The notes below the pieces were generated by a model. It ran no database searches. It had not been told where the DNA came from and was given only the letters and a program-made list of their open reading frames with translations. From an uncultured Coprococcus sp. (lineage in GTDB: Bacteria; Bacillota_A; Clostridia; Lachnospirales; Lachnospiraceae), in NCBI GenBank assembly GCA_900767685.1, contig CAAGAB010000074.1:1-61890 (forward strand): a stretch of DNA of 61,890 bases, in the 5' to 3' direction. The position numbers and the translations under genes are program-made. Position 1 is the first letter of the stretch, and the number at the start of each line of letters is the position of its first letter. Below are positions 37,033 through 45,283 of this stretch, piece by piece.

Positions 37033-38904
37033 TTATCGGTCAAATGATTCAGCTAGTTCTGTGAGATAAATATATCTGTCCAGGAGATGATCAAGCTCTT
37101 CCTCAAGCTTTGCCTTTTTCTCAGTCAGCTCGTTCAGTTTAATGAAGTCTGATACGGAGCCGTTGATGTCTGCCTCTATCTGGGTGATCTCCGCCTCCTT
37201 TGCGGCAATATCATCCTCTATAGTGTCGTATTCCCGCTGTTCGTTGAAGGAGAATTTTTTCTTGACCGCCGGTTCTCGTCCCTTCTTTTTGTTCTGATCC
37301 GCTGCTGGATCGTCCTCCAAACTGATGGTTTCCTGAGCCTTTAACGAAGATGCTCTTGGTGCGGAAGATGATCGCGTCGTATCGTTTGTGGTGCCTGCGG
37401 CACTGTTGGCAAATGCTCCGTGGGTTATATAGTAGTCGGTGTATCCGCCCTCAAACTGCGAGATCGCACCCTTTCCGTCAAATACCAGAAGCTTGCGTAT
37501 AACCCTGTCCAGAAAGTATCTGTCGTGGGATACAACTATGAGTATGCCTTGGAAAGAGTCAAGGTAATCTTCAAGTATACATAGCGTTGATATGTCCAGA
37601 TCGTTTGTAGGCTCATCCAGGATGAGTACATTTGGTGATGATACAAGGACTTTCAGAAGGTAGAGTCTTCTCTTTTCGCCTCCTGATAGCTTTTCTATGC
37701 GCTGGTGCTGCAGAGTTCCGTCAAACAGAAAACGTTCGCACATGGCTGATGCAGACATAAGTCCTTCGGTGGTCTGTATATATTCTGCGGTTTCTTTGAC
37801 ATAATCCAGTACCTTCATATTGGGATCAAGTGATTCGTTTTCCTGAGAAAAATATCCAATACGGACAGTTTCACCTATATCTATATATCCTTTGTCAGGC
37901 TTGATGTTGCCTGTTATAAGTTTCATAAGCGTGGTTTTGCCGCATCCGTTAGGTCCGACGACTCCAATTCTGTCGGTGCGAAGGAAGTTGTATGAGAAAT
38001 CCTGTATAATGGGATTTTCGCGTCCAGGCCAGGTCTTGGATATATTGTTTATCTCTATGGTTTTGTTGCCCAGTCTGCTGGCGATGGAACTCATGGTGAC
38101 GGACTGGGTTTCTTTTATGAGCTCCTCACTTGCGAGCTTTTCGTATCTCTGTATATGTGCTTTCTGTTTGGTGCTCCTGGCACGGGCACCTCTCTGCATC
38201 CATGCGATTTCTTTTCTTAGGATGTTCTGATGCTTGTTCTGAGTTGCAAGGGCGATATTTTCCCGCTCGGCTTTGAGCATGAGGTAACCTTCGTAGTTGG
38301 CGTTGTAGCTGTAAGTTTTGCCCTTGTCTATCTCAACTATCCGGTTGCATACCTTGTCCAGAAAATATCTGTCGTGAGTGACCATCACAAGCGCACCTTT
38401 GTAGTTGTTCAGGTATTCCTCCAGATATTCTGTCATGTCGTTGTCCAGATGGTTTGTAGGCTCGTCAAGTACCAATATGTCACAGCTTGAGAGCAGTGCG
38501 GCGGCTAGGGCGACCTTTTTGCGCTGACCGCCGGAGAGGGTGTTTACCATGAGGCTTGTATCGTCAAATCCAAGTCTGTGGAGAAATGCCTTGGCATCTC
38601 CCTCTATGCTCCATTGGTTTTCCTCGTTAGAGTTGGCGGTTATGACGTAGTCGTAGATGCTCACGGCCTCGGTGAAATCAGGAGTCTGTGGAAGGTATCT
38701 GATGACCACATTGTTTCCTTTGGACAGTTGTCCTGAGTCGCAGGTGTCGATCCCTGCGATTATCTTGAGCAGTGTTGACTTTCCGGTTCCGTTTACTCCG
38801 ATGATACCGATCTTCTCCTTTGAGTTTATGGAGAAGTCTGCGTTGTCAAATAGTATTTTGTCTGTATATGATTTTGAAAAATTTTTTATGGTTAATAAAT
38901 TCAT
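37033..38904 (-). CDS. ABC-F family ATPase, Uup-like
   Basis: The 623-residue soluble protein has two ABC domains and no membrane segments. Domain 1: Walker A GVNGTGKST, signature LSGGQRKK, Walker B LVLDEPTNHLD. Domain 2: GPNGCGKTT, LSGGEKRR and LILDEPTNDLD. The P-site tRNA interaction motif lies in the linker (about 190-270, with KAHIQRYEKL). A charged linker (about 500-545) leads to a C-terminal coiled coil (AAKEAEITQIEADI onward to the end), as in Uup. ABC-F proteins act on the ribosome E site, resolving stalled translation or giving antibiotic protection. Single gene unit. Confidence 0.9.
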   Translation of the reverse strand: MNLLTIKNFSKSYTDKILFDNADFSINSKEKIGIIGVNGTGKSTLLKIIAGIDTCDSGQLSKGNNVVIRYLPQTPDFTEAVSIYDYVITANSNEENQWSIEGDAKAFLHRLGFDDTSLMVNTLSGGQRKKVALAAALLSSCDILVLDEPTNHLDNDMTEYLEEYLNNYKGALVMVTHDRYFLDKVCNRIVEIDKGKTYSYNANYEGYLMLKAERENIALATQNKHQNILRKEIAWMQRGARARSTKQKAHIQRYEKLASEELIKETQSVTMSSIASRLGNKTIEINNISKTWPGRENPIIQDFSYNFLRTDRIGVVGPNGCGKTTLMKLITGNIKPDKGYIDIGETVRIGYFSQENESLDPNMKVLDYVKETAEYIQTTEGLMSASAMCERFLFDGTLQHQRIEKLSGGEKRRLYLLKVLVSSPNVLILDEPTNDLDISTLCILEDYLDSFQGILIVVSHDRYFLDRVIRKLLVFDGKGAISQFEGGYTDYYITHGAFANSAAGTTNDTTRSSSAPRASSLKAQETISLEDDPAADQNKKKGREPAVKKKFSFNEQREYDTIEDDIAAKEAEITQIEADINGSVSDFIKLNELTEKKAKLEEELDHLLDRYIYLTELAESFDR

Positions 38905-39313
38905 GATGCTGCCGGTGCCCCGGTTATCCTTTCGTCAGAATATAAAAATGTCATATGTGTAGATCAGTATATTCTCTACGCACAATATTGTAAATGCGTG
39001 GAAATGTAACGTCAATAAGCATATTGTATATTGAACAGTCGTAAAATGACATGTTCCGCTAAAAAAGTTAATTGAAAATTAAACAAAAATTTGTTGGACG
39101 TTGTTTTGACGGAGAGGGAGATTTGTAAAAAAATATTCTGCAAATTAGGCAATATGCCCAAAAAGAAAGCAAAATCATATATTCTGCTTAAGAAAAACAA
39201 GGAAAAAGCACAAAAGGCTTTACAATTCCTTGATTTTGTAATTTGCAAAATATTTCAGAAAGTAGTATAAAAGGAACATTGATGGCGATGGACCATGAAT
39301 GGAGGTAATAAGT
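38905..39313. other. 409-base intergenic region without a gene
   Basis: AT-rich region between the reverse-strand ABC-F gene and the first HPr-like gene. I see a promoter at its right end (see 39243-39271) and a short basic frame (39154-39270) without a ribosome site. Nothing else is supportable. Confidence 0.6.
39243..39271 (+). promoter_or_regulatory. Promoter for the first HPr-like gene
   Basis: TTGCAA at 39243-39248 and TATAAA at 39266-39271 with a 17-base spacer. Confidence 0.6.
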
Positions 39314-39562
39314 ATGGTAGAATCAACAAATATCAAGGTAAAGCTCAATTCAGTGGAGCAGGTCAGACAGTTTGTAGAGACTATGAGAAAATATGACGGA
39401 GATGTTGACGTATATTCAACAAATCGAAATTATCTTGTGGACGGTAAGTCTATCCTCGGAGTGTTCAGTCTTGGACTTGATCAGGAACTTACAGTCAAGT
39501 TTTATAATGGTGCGACAGAAACGTTCATAAGCACATTACAGCCGTTTATGCTGGCCGCATAA
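39314..39562 (+). CDS. HPr-like protein without the active-site His (Crh-like)
   Basis: I choose ATG 39314 because GGAGG lies 8 bases upstream. The 82-residue product aligns with HPr over its whole length: VDGKSILGVFSLGL matches the HPr region KSIMGVMSLGI, with Ser at residue 46 exactly. The GLHARPA loop that carries the PEP-phosphorylated His15 is replaced by NSVEQVRQ. In Bacillus, Crh likewise lacks His15 and is phosphorylated only on Ser46 by HPr kinase to work with CcpA. A regulatory role is inference. A second paralogue follows 158 bases downstream with its own promoter. Confidence 0.75.
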   Translation: MVESTNIKVKLNSVEQVRQFVETMRKYDGDVDVYSTNRNYLVDGKSILGVFSLGLDQELTVKFYNGATETFISTLQPFMLAA

Positions 39563-39610
39563 AGCGACAAAAATACAAGTATTTCCATAAGTATTCGTGG
39601 ATAGTATGCA

Positions 39611-39640
39611 TTGACACACTTCATGCGAGAGTGTTAGAAT
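39611..39640 (+). promoter_or_regulatory. Sigma-A promoter for the second HPr-like gene
   Basis: TTGACA at 39611-39616 and TAGAAT at 39635-39640 with an 18-base spacer. Expected leader of about 75 bases before the ATG at 39721. Confidence 0.7.
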
Positions 39641-39720
39641 ATCCTTGTAAGCGAGCTGGCAATGCGAGAACAGAGCCGTTCGCAGAATAACATATTAAGA
39701 TATATTAGGGGGCGCAGCCA

Positions 39721-39954
39721 ATGCAGATTACAGAGATGAAAGCTAAAGTGAACACAATGGATGACATCAAGAAGTTTGTATCATACCTTAATCAGTTCCC
39801 AAACGATGTTGACGTTTCATCCGCTCAGTATGTTGTAGATGGAAAGTCGATCTTAGGTGTGTTCAGCTTAGACCTTGAGAGACCACTTACTGTAAAATTC
39901 CATGGAGAGGTAGCACCGGAACTTCAGGAAAAGCTTGATGAGTTTAAGTGCTGA
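39721..39954 (+). CDS. Second HPr-like protein without the active-site His
   Basis: A 77-residue paralogue of the preceding protein: VVDGKSILGVFSLDLERPLTVKF keeps the Ser46-type region (Ser43 here), and the His15 loop is replaced by VNTMDDIKKFV. Ribosome site AGGGGG about 10 bases before the ATG. It ends in a strong hairpin terminator. The two proteins share the KSILGVFSL core but differ elsewhere, so the duplication is old. Either may be regulatory rather than phosphotransfer carriers. Confidence 0.75.
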   Translation: MQITEMKAKVNTMDDIKKFVSYLNQFPNDVDVSSAQYVVDGKSILGVFSLDLERPLTVKFHGEVAPELQEKLDEFKC

Positions 39955-39998
39955 TCTTATAAGATACATAGGAAAGTTTACCGAGAAGAATCAGTAAT

Positions 39999-40046
39999 AA
40001 AGAAAAGCAGGCTGCAGATTTTCTGCAAGCCTGCTTTTCTTTTTGC
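39999..40046 (+). terminator. Rho-independent terminator after the HPr-like genes
   Basis: A stem of about 19 bp pairs 39999-40018 with 40022-40042 and ends in TCTTTTT. Confidence 0.9.
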
Positions 40047-40075
40047 CTAAAGATGTTATGACAGGAGGGATTGAT

Positions 40076-40855
40076 ATGGTATATGAATCTGAACAGGGAC
40101 TTGAGTATCATATAAAAGTCAATGAGGACATGATAGGACGGTATGTGATAATGCCGGGGGATCCAAAGAGGTGTAAGGCGATTGCCGCATATCTGGACGA
40201 TGCGGAACTTGTGGCGGACAGCAGGGAATTTGTCACATACACGGGGTATCTGGACGGTGAGAAGGTCAGCGTGACATCCACGGGAATAGGTGGGCCATCG
40301 GCGGCGATAGCTCTTGAGGAACTTGTGCACGCTGGGGCGCACACTTTTATTCGAGTTGGAACATGTGGGGGCATGCAGACAGATATAGTGGGCGGCGATA
40401 TAGTTGTTGCTACAGGTTCGGTGAGGATGGAGGGTACATCGAAAGAGTATGCCCCGATAGAATATCCGGCGGTGGCAGATATAGATGTGGTAAATGGACT
40501 CATCAGTGCGGCAAAAGACATGAACATACCTGTTCACGCCGGAGTCGTACAGAGCAAAGATTCTTTTTATGGACAGCATTCGCCGCAGATAATGCCGGTC
40601 AGTTATGAGCTCTCAAACAAATGGGAGGCGTGGAAACGAATGGGGTGCAAGGCATCAGAGATGGAATCAGCGGCGTTGTTTATTGTAGGTGCGTTTCTCA
40701 GAGTGAGGGTGGGAGCCTGTTTTCTGGTTGTAGCTAATCAGGAGAGAGCTGCAGCAGGACTTCCGAATCCTGAGGTCCATGATACTGACAGAGCTATACA
40801 GGTGGCGGTGGATGCCGTAAAACGACTGATAGAAGAGGATAGAGAGAGGGAATAA
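40076..40855 (+). CDS. udp: Nucleoside phosphorylase, uridine phosphorylase-like
   Basis: The 259-residue product starts at ATG 40076 (AGGAGG 7 bases upstream). PNP/UDP-family motifs: [14 protein letters not shown] (phosphate binding), [24 protein letters not shown] and [14 protein letters not shown] (ribose-binding ExE). The pattern is closest to uridine phosphorylase, which converts uridine and phosphate to uracil and ribose-1-phosphate for salvage; purine specificity cannot be excluded. It starts just after the HPr-like terminator and ends in a bidirectional terminator. No permease neighbour. Confidence 0.85.
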   Translation: MVYESEQGLEYHIKVNEDMIGRYVIMPGDPKRCKAIAAYLDDAELVADSREFVTYTGYLDGEKVSVTSTGIGGPSAAIALEELVHAGAHTFIRVGTCGGMQTDIVGGDIVVATGSVRMEGTSKEYAPIEYPAVADIDVVNGLISAAKDMNIPVHAGVVQSKDSFYGQHSPQIMPVSYELSNKWEAWKRMGCKASEMESAALFIVGAFLRVRVGACFLVVANQERAAAGLPNPEVHDTDRAIQVAVDAVKRLIEEDRERE

Positions 40856-40890
40856 TGCAGAAATAAAAGATAAAAGCAGAAAAACACAGA

Positions 40891-40937
40891 AAAATCCGTA
40901 CATGGGGAAAATATCTGCTCCATGTACGGGATTTTTT
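40891..40937. terminator. Bidirectional terminator between udp and the LOG gene
   Basis: 40891-40905 pairs with 40920-40935 (one bulged base), with T run after it on the forward strand and on the reverse strand. It overlaps the last bases of the reverse-strand gene. Confidence 0.8.
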
Positions 40938-41502
40938 AGAATTTGAACACTCTGCCTATGTCTGTTTTGTAATTTTCGAGGTAATCTATGATTGCGTCAG
41001 CGTCATCCATCACTGTGTATATCTTGTTGGTGGCATCTGTCATGAATCCCTTACAGGCGGTCTCCTGCATCATGGTGAGCAGGGGTTCAAAGAAACCGTT
41101 TTGATTGTATACTACTATGGCTTTGCCGTGACGGCCGAGCTGCTTTAAAGTCAGTATCTCGAAGAACTCTTCAAGGGTTCCGATTCCGCCCGGTGTCATG
41201 ATAAAAGCATCTGCCCTATCTTCCATTATCTGTTTTCGCTCTCTCATGGTTTCTGTGGTTATCAGTTCGGTGACATGTTCATAAAGTATACCGTCCACAT
41301 TAAAAAATGCCGGGGTCACACCTATTATAGCGCCATGTTCGTCGTGGACACCTCTTGCGACTGCACCCATCAGACCATTTGCACCTGCACCATAGACGAG
41401 GGTATGCCCGCGTCTGGCAATCTGTCTGCCGAGATATTCTGTCTGTTCTATATAAGAGCGGTCGATCGTGTTGCTTGATGCTCCGTATACGCATATATTC
41501 AT
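40936..41502 (-). CDS. LOG-family phosphoribohydrolase
   Basis: The 188-residue protein has the LOG signature PGGIGTLEEFFE and the second conserved stretch GANGLMGAVARGVHDEHG with Arg. Family members hydrolyse nucleoside 5'-monophosphates (cytokinin riboside monophosphate in plants, AMP-like nucleotides in bacteria) to free base and ribose-5-phosphate. GGAGG lies 7 bases before the ATG. It faces the nucleoside phosphorylase gene, so both may be involved in base salvage, which is inference. Confidence 0.88.
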   Translation of the reverse strand: MNICVYGASSNTIDRSYIEQTEYLGRQIARRGHTLVYGAGANGLMGAVARGVHDEHGAIIGVTPAFFNVDGILYEHVTELITTETMRERKQIMEDRADAFIMTPGGIGTLEEFFEILTLKQLGRHGKAIVVYNQNGFFEPLLTMMQETACKGFMTDATNKIYTVMDDADAIIDYLENYKTDIGRVFKF

Positions 41503-41637
41503 AAAAATCCTCCGAGTTAGTGTATTACATTATATTTATTCTGCTGATTGCGATTTAGTATCTAGTATAAATAAAAAAGTGGCATTATTAAAGTCGGAAT
41601 TTGTAAAATTTCGCAAAAATGTGTGGAATATAAAAGT

Positions 41638-41685
41638 AAAGACTGCCACGGCATAGTGTGTAAAACACCGGCTGTGGCAGTCTTT
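41638..41685. terminator. Terminator of the ACP/BtrH-like operon
   Basis: A perfect 12-bp stem pairs 41638-41649 with 41674-41685. On the reverse strand it lies 40 bases after the stop of the BtrH-like gene and is followed by a T-rich tract. Confidence 0.8.
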
Positions 41686-41724
41686 ATAAGATTGCATATG
41701 AATATCAGATATAGTTATATTGGT

Positions 41725-42768
41725 TTATAACATTTCTACAACCTGACTCAAAACGGCGGTCTCTTTCTCTTTTGCGCTCATGAGATACTTCTCGAATCTG
41801 TCCATACAGTCAATCTTTCCTGTGATAGAAGTCTTGATGAGAAGGTTTCTTGCTGTGAGCATGAGATTCTCAACCTCCATGTAGGCATTGAGGATGTCTC
41901 CGTTAAACTCAAGATACCCGTTGTCCATCATATACTTCAGTCTCTCCATCATGAGAACCTTGTGATCGTATAAAATGTGGAGCGCACGGATATCAAAATC
42001 AGGATCTTCAGCAGACAGCTGCTTGCCGATCTGTTTGAGGACCGCATCGTATACGTTCACGCCGAATACAGTGTCATTGAAACGGTTTCTCATCATACGG
42101 AAGTGGTTCTTGCTGTCCTTGGACTCAAGATATTCGATGAGAGTGTCCTTTATGTATTTGGTATCAAGCTCGTAGTAGGTCTCTGCAAGATTCTTCTGTA
42201 TCACATATATACCACGGCGTCCCTTATAATCATCTTTGAAGATGTGATCCTCTGCGGCTGTGATGGTGTTGTATCCGTTTCGTACATCGGAGTATGAAAC
42301 GGTTGAATATGAATAGTGTTCGCCGAATGTAAAGTCACCTACATTGAACTCCTGCTTTTCGTCATCGTATCCGTAGATGAAAAGCTCATGAGGGAACTTG
42401 TAGTCGGCGCCTGAATCGCAAAGGATCTTAGCCTCGTCAAATACACCGTACACATATCCGCCGAGATTGATAGTCTTTTTGATAAAAGTGAGAATGTCTC
42501 CGCAATAACTCTCTACCTGCTCTTTGGTCATGAGAGAGAAGAGCAGATAAGGACATTCCTTGAGTGAACTGCTTCCCGGCATCATATCAGCCAGCAGCAT
42601 CTCGTCTCCTGTGAATATCTCTTCGATGTTGTAACATCTTAACTGTATATAATTGCTGAAGATCCAGTTCTTGGCCTTCTCATCGTCCCCAATGATTGAG
42701 AAGAGTGTGGCATGCCACTGCCAGGAAGTGATCATCGGATAGCTAATTGGCAAAACTTTTTTGCTCAT
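41725..42768 (-). CDS. BtrH-like (papain/C39-type fold) protein paired with a dedicated ACP
   Basis: The 347-residue protein resembles butirosin BtrH-type N-terminal domains, with the segment FPHELFIYGYDDEKQEFNVGDF (His127, Asp145) typical of C39/BtrH folds in which the His and Asp of the triad lie. The expected Cys helix near the N-terminus reads ITSWQWHATLFSIIG, without Cys, so the nucleophile is not obvious. Residues 200-347 are helical. It starts 39 bases after the stop of an ACP gene (GGAGG upstream) and ends in a terminator, so the two form an operon. BtrH moves an acyl group from an ACP onto an amine; the activity here is inferred only. Confidence 0.55.
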   Translation of the reverse strand: MSKKVLPISYPMITSWQWHATLFSIIGDDEKAKNWIFSNYIQLRCYNIEEIFTGDEMLLADMMPGSSSLKECPYLLFSLMTKEQVESYCGDILTFIKKTINLGGYVYGVFDEAKILCDSGADYKFPHELFIYGYDDEKQEFNVGDFTFGEHYSYSTVSYSDVRNGYNTITAAEDHIFKDDYKGRRGIYVIQKNLAETYYELDTKYIKDTLIEYLESKDSKNHFRMMRNRFNDTVFGVNVYDAVLKQIGKQLSAEDPDFDIRALHILYDHKVLMMERLKYMMDNGYLEFNGDILNAYMEVENLMLTARNLLIKTSITGKIDCMDRFEKYLMSAKEKETAVLSQVVEML

Positions 42769-42807
42769 GTGTTTATTACCTCCATTTCGTGTTTAGACTG
42801 CAAGACT

Positions 42808-43059
42808 TTAGTTGATCTTTGCCTCTACAGCTTTGATCATATCATTCATATCATAGTATAGACCGAGTGCGAGTTCAGAATCTTCAAATTCTATGTTGAA
42901 TTCATTCTCGAGACCTACGATGAACTGTATGATAGACACTGAATTAACCCCATAAGTTGTAGTAAGTGGTGCTGTCATATCCAGATCGTCCGCATCTATC
43001 TCTGGAAGAACATTAGAAAAAACTTCTAATACTTTTTTAGTTAATGCTTTTTTGTCCAT
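42808..43059 (-). CDS. Acyl carrier protein, stand-alone
   Basis: The 83-residue protein has the carrier fold with the phosphopantetheine-accepting Ser40 in YGVNSVSIIQF and the helix-2 pattern FIVGLENEFNIEFEDSEL. It differs from housekeeping AcpP (GVDSLDxVEL) and from the conserved DSL motif, as expected for a specialised carrier. GGAGG lies 7 bases before the ATG. Only the BtrH-like gene follows; no adenylation or ketosynthase gene is next to it. Confidence 0.85.
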   Translation of the reverse strand: MDKKALTKKVLEVFSNVLPEIDADDLDMTAPLTTTYGVNSVSIIQFIVGLENEFNIEFEDSELALGLYYDMNDMIKAVEAKIN

Positions 43060-43171
43060 TTCAAACCTCCCATTCGCTAAGTTTTGTTACCAATGCACGT
43101 TATCTTTATTTTAATGTGTTTAAACATATTTTTCAATGAAATTATTAAATTAGTACAGAAATATTTGTGCA

Positions 43172-43203
43172 TTTTTGCGCCGATTATCAAATTGACGCAA
43201 AAA
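43172..43203. repeat. Inverted repeat upstream of the ACP gene
   Basis: TTTTTGCG at 43172-43179 pairs with CGCAAAAA at 43196-43203 around 16 bases. It lies about 110 bases upstream of the ACP ATG (reverse strand) and about 150 bases upstream of the forward hydroxyacid dehydrogenase gene, a possible operator. Confidence 0.4.
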
Positions 43204-43352
43204 ATATGTGTGAAAATATGGCATAGTTGAATAAAATGCAGAGATTGATTTAACAAAAATGACATAAGAGTGCCTTTTTATTGATAATGTGATAATATAG
43301 TCAGATAGAAAATAATGTAAATAGCATAATAAAAAGGGCATGGTGATTGAAT

Positions 43353-44312
43353 ATGAAGATAGTTGTTTTAGATGGCTGCGCAGCCAATTCCGGTGATATC
43401 AGCTGGGATGGTCTGGCTCAGTATGGAGAACTTACGGTGTATGACAGGACAGATGATGCAGATGTGATAGCCAGGATCGGCGATGCGGAGCTGATAACAA
43501 CCAACAAAACAGTTATAGACAGACATACGATGGAGTCGTGTCCTAAACTGAAATACATAGGCGTTCTCGCCACAGGTTACAATGTCGTGGATCTGGATGC
43601 GGCAAAGGAGCATGGGATAGTGGTGACAAATGTACCGGCGTACAGCACTGATGCGGTGGCACAGTTCACATTTGCTCTTCTGCTTGAACTGGCAAATCAG
43701 GTCGGTGTCCACAACAGTTCCGTGAAGGACGGTGGCTGGGTCAGAAGTAAAGATTTTTCATACAGCGTGATGCCGACGATGGAGCTTTACGGAAAGACGA
43801 TGGGGATCATCGGATATGGCAGTATAGGGCAGAGGGTAGCTGATATAGCCCATGCATTTGGCATGAAGGTTCTGGTGAGCAGCAGAACTGAGAAGAAACT
43901 TCCGGAGGGCGGATGGATAAGATGGGTCAGCCGGGAAGAACTGTTTGCAGAGGCGGATGTGATCAGTATACATTGTCCGCTGTTTCCTGAGACGAAGGGC
44001 ATGATAAATAGAGAAGCAATAGGGCTTATGAAGAGAACGGCATTGGTGATAAATACGGCGAGGGGTGGCTGCATCGTTGAGCAGGATCTTGCGGATGCGC
44101 TCAATTCGGGACGTATAGCCGGTGCTGCAGTGGATGTGGTATCGCAGGAACCGATGAAGGAGGATAATCCGCTGCTCACTGCAAAGAATATCATCATAAC
44201 ACCTCATATTGCCTGGGCTCCACGGGAAGTTCGACAGAGACTGCTGCAGATAGCAGGGGACAATATGGGCGCATTTTTGGCTGGACATCCGATAAATGTG
44301 GTCAACAGATAA
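43353..44312 (+). CDS. D-2-hydroxyacid dehydrogenase, glycerate dehydrogenase-like
   Basis: The 319-residue NAD-dependent enzyme (start ATG 43353; an in-frame TTG lies two codons upstream) has the family motifs: GVLATGYNVVDLDAAKEHGI, the NAD-binding GIIGYGSIGQRVA, NTARGGCIVEQDLADAL with Arg, DVVSQEPM (Glu) and NIIITPHIAWA with the catalytic His. Such enzymes reduce hydroxypyruvate or other 2-oxoacids. A SerA-type C-terminal regulatory domain is absent. It is close to glycerate dehydrogenase (HprA) in length; the substrate is inferred. Confidence 0.85.
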   Translation: MKIVVLDGCAANSGDISWDGLAQYGELTVYDRTDDADVIARIGDAELITTNKTVIDRHTMESCPKLKYIGVLATGYNVVDLDAAKEHGIVVTNVPAYSTDAVAQFTFALLLELANQVGVHNSSVKDGGWVRSKDFSYSVMPTMELYGKTMGIIGYGSIGQRVADIAHAFGMKVLVSSRTEKKLPEGGWIRWVSREELFAEADVISIHCPLFPETKGMINREAIGLMKRTALVINTARGGCIVEQDLADALNSGRIAGAAVDVVSQEPMKEDNPLLTAKNIIITPHIAWAPREVRQRLLQIAGDNMGAFLAGHPINVVNR

Positions 44313-44380
44313 ATAATTGAGAGATAAATAATTTGCGATATAAAAGCATTCTTATGGCTTTTGGAAGGGGATATGTGTAG

Positions 44381-45178
44381 ATGGAGAGCAGCTCATTTGA
44401 GGATGTGAACAGACTTGTCAGGGATGAGTTATATGAACATATGGATATTGAATTTGGCAAATATCTTGCCATGAACCTGCCCGGATGCGGCAATGTGATC
44501 GGAGTCAGACTTGATGACCTGAAAGAGATCGCACAGCAGATCGCGGAGATCAACTGGAAGGAATATCTGAAGCACGCACCGGACGACACACTGGAGGATG
44601 TGGTGCTGCAGGGGCTGGTCCTTGGATATGCACAGGGGAAACTTGAGGAAATACTTGCGTACGCGGATGAATTTGTGCCAAAGATAGACAACTGGTGGGT
44701 GTGCGATTCGTTCTGTGCCAATTTTAAGGCGGCATCCATGTATCAGGAGATAGTGTGGGAGTTTATCATGAAATATATGGGGGACTCAGAACTGAATCCT
44801 GAATGGAGAAAGAAACAACAGGAGGTTGAGATTTCGGAAAGTCAGGGAGGAATAGCAGTGGGAACGTGGCAGGATATGTCTGATGATTTTAGACTCAGGT
44901 TTGTGGCGATCATGCTTAAGTGTTATTACGTCAACGACAGATACATAGACAAATGTCTGTATGCATTTGAACATATGCAGGACGGTGGTTACTATGCAAA
45001 GGATGGGGTGGCATTTGGACTTGCGGAGAGTTATTTTGTGTTCCCGGATAAGACCATTGATTATATAAAGAAAGCTAAGTTTGAGAACAGGATATTGGAG
45101 ATGACAAGGGACAAGATCGAGAAGATCTACAGACTTCCTGAGGAGGATGTGGAGAGATTTTCGAAGATGCTGCAGTAA
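44381..45178 (+). CDS. DNA alkylation repair protein, AlkD-like
   Basis: The 265-residue all-helical protein has AlkD/HEAT-repeat pattern: GVRLDDLKEIAQQIA, LEDVVLQGLVLGYAQGKLEE, and IDNWWVCDSFC, the region that carries the active-site Asp/Trp in AlkD. Near residues 140-170 there is a polar insertion (KKQQEVEISESQGG). AlkD excises 3- and 7-alkylpurines from DNA without base flipping. The start ATG has GGGG about 8 bases upstream. It follows the dehydrogenase gene by 68 bases on the same strand. Confidence 0.8.
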   Translation: MESSSFEDVNRLVRDELYEHMDIEFGKYLAMNLPGCGNVIGVRLDDLKEIAQQIAEINWKEYLKHAPDDTLEDVVLQGLVLGYAQGKLEEILAYADEFVPKIDNWWVCDSFCANFKAASMYQEIVWEFIMKYMGDSELNPEWRKKQQEVEISESQGGIAVGTWQDMSDDFRLRFVAIMLKCYYVNDRYIDKCLYAFEHMQDGGYYAKDGVAFGLAESYFVFPDKTIDYIKKAKFENRILEMTRDKIEKIYRLPEEDVERFSKMLQ

Positions 45179-45283
45179 GGACGCTCTAAAAATAAAATAA
45201 ATCTACAAGGGGCAGTCAGATGCCATGAATAGCGTGAATATATTAATATAGAGAAGGACATCATATGTGCAGGAGGAATTCTT

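Noticed and set aside
39154..39270. Small basic 38-codon frame before the first HPr-like gene
   Set aside because: No ribosome site, and its end overlaps the promoter of the HPr-like gene.
41503..41637. Possible small gene between the LOG gene and the ACP operon terminator
   Set aside because: Only an open frame without ribosome site that runs over the LOG start region; nothing supportable.
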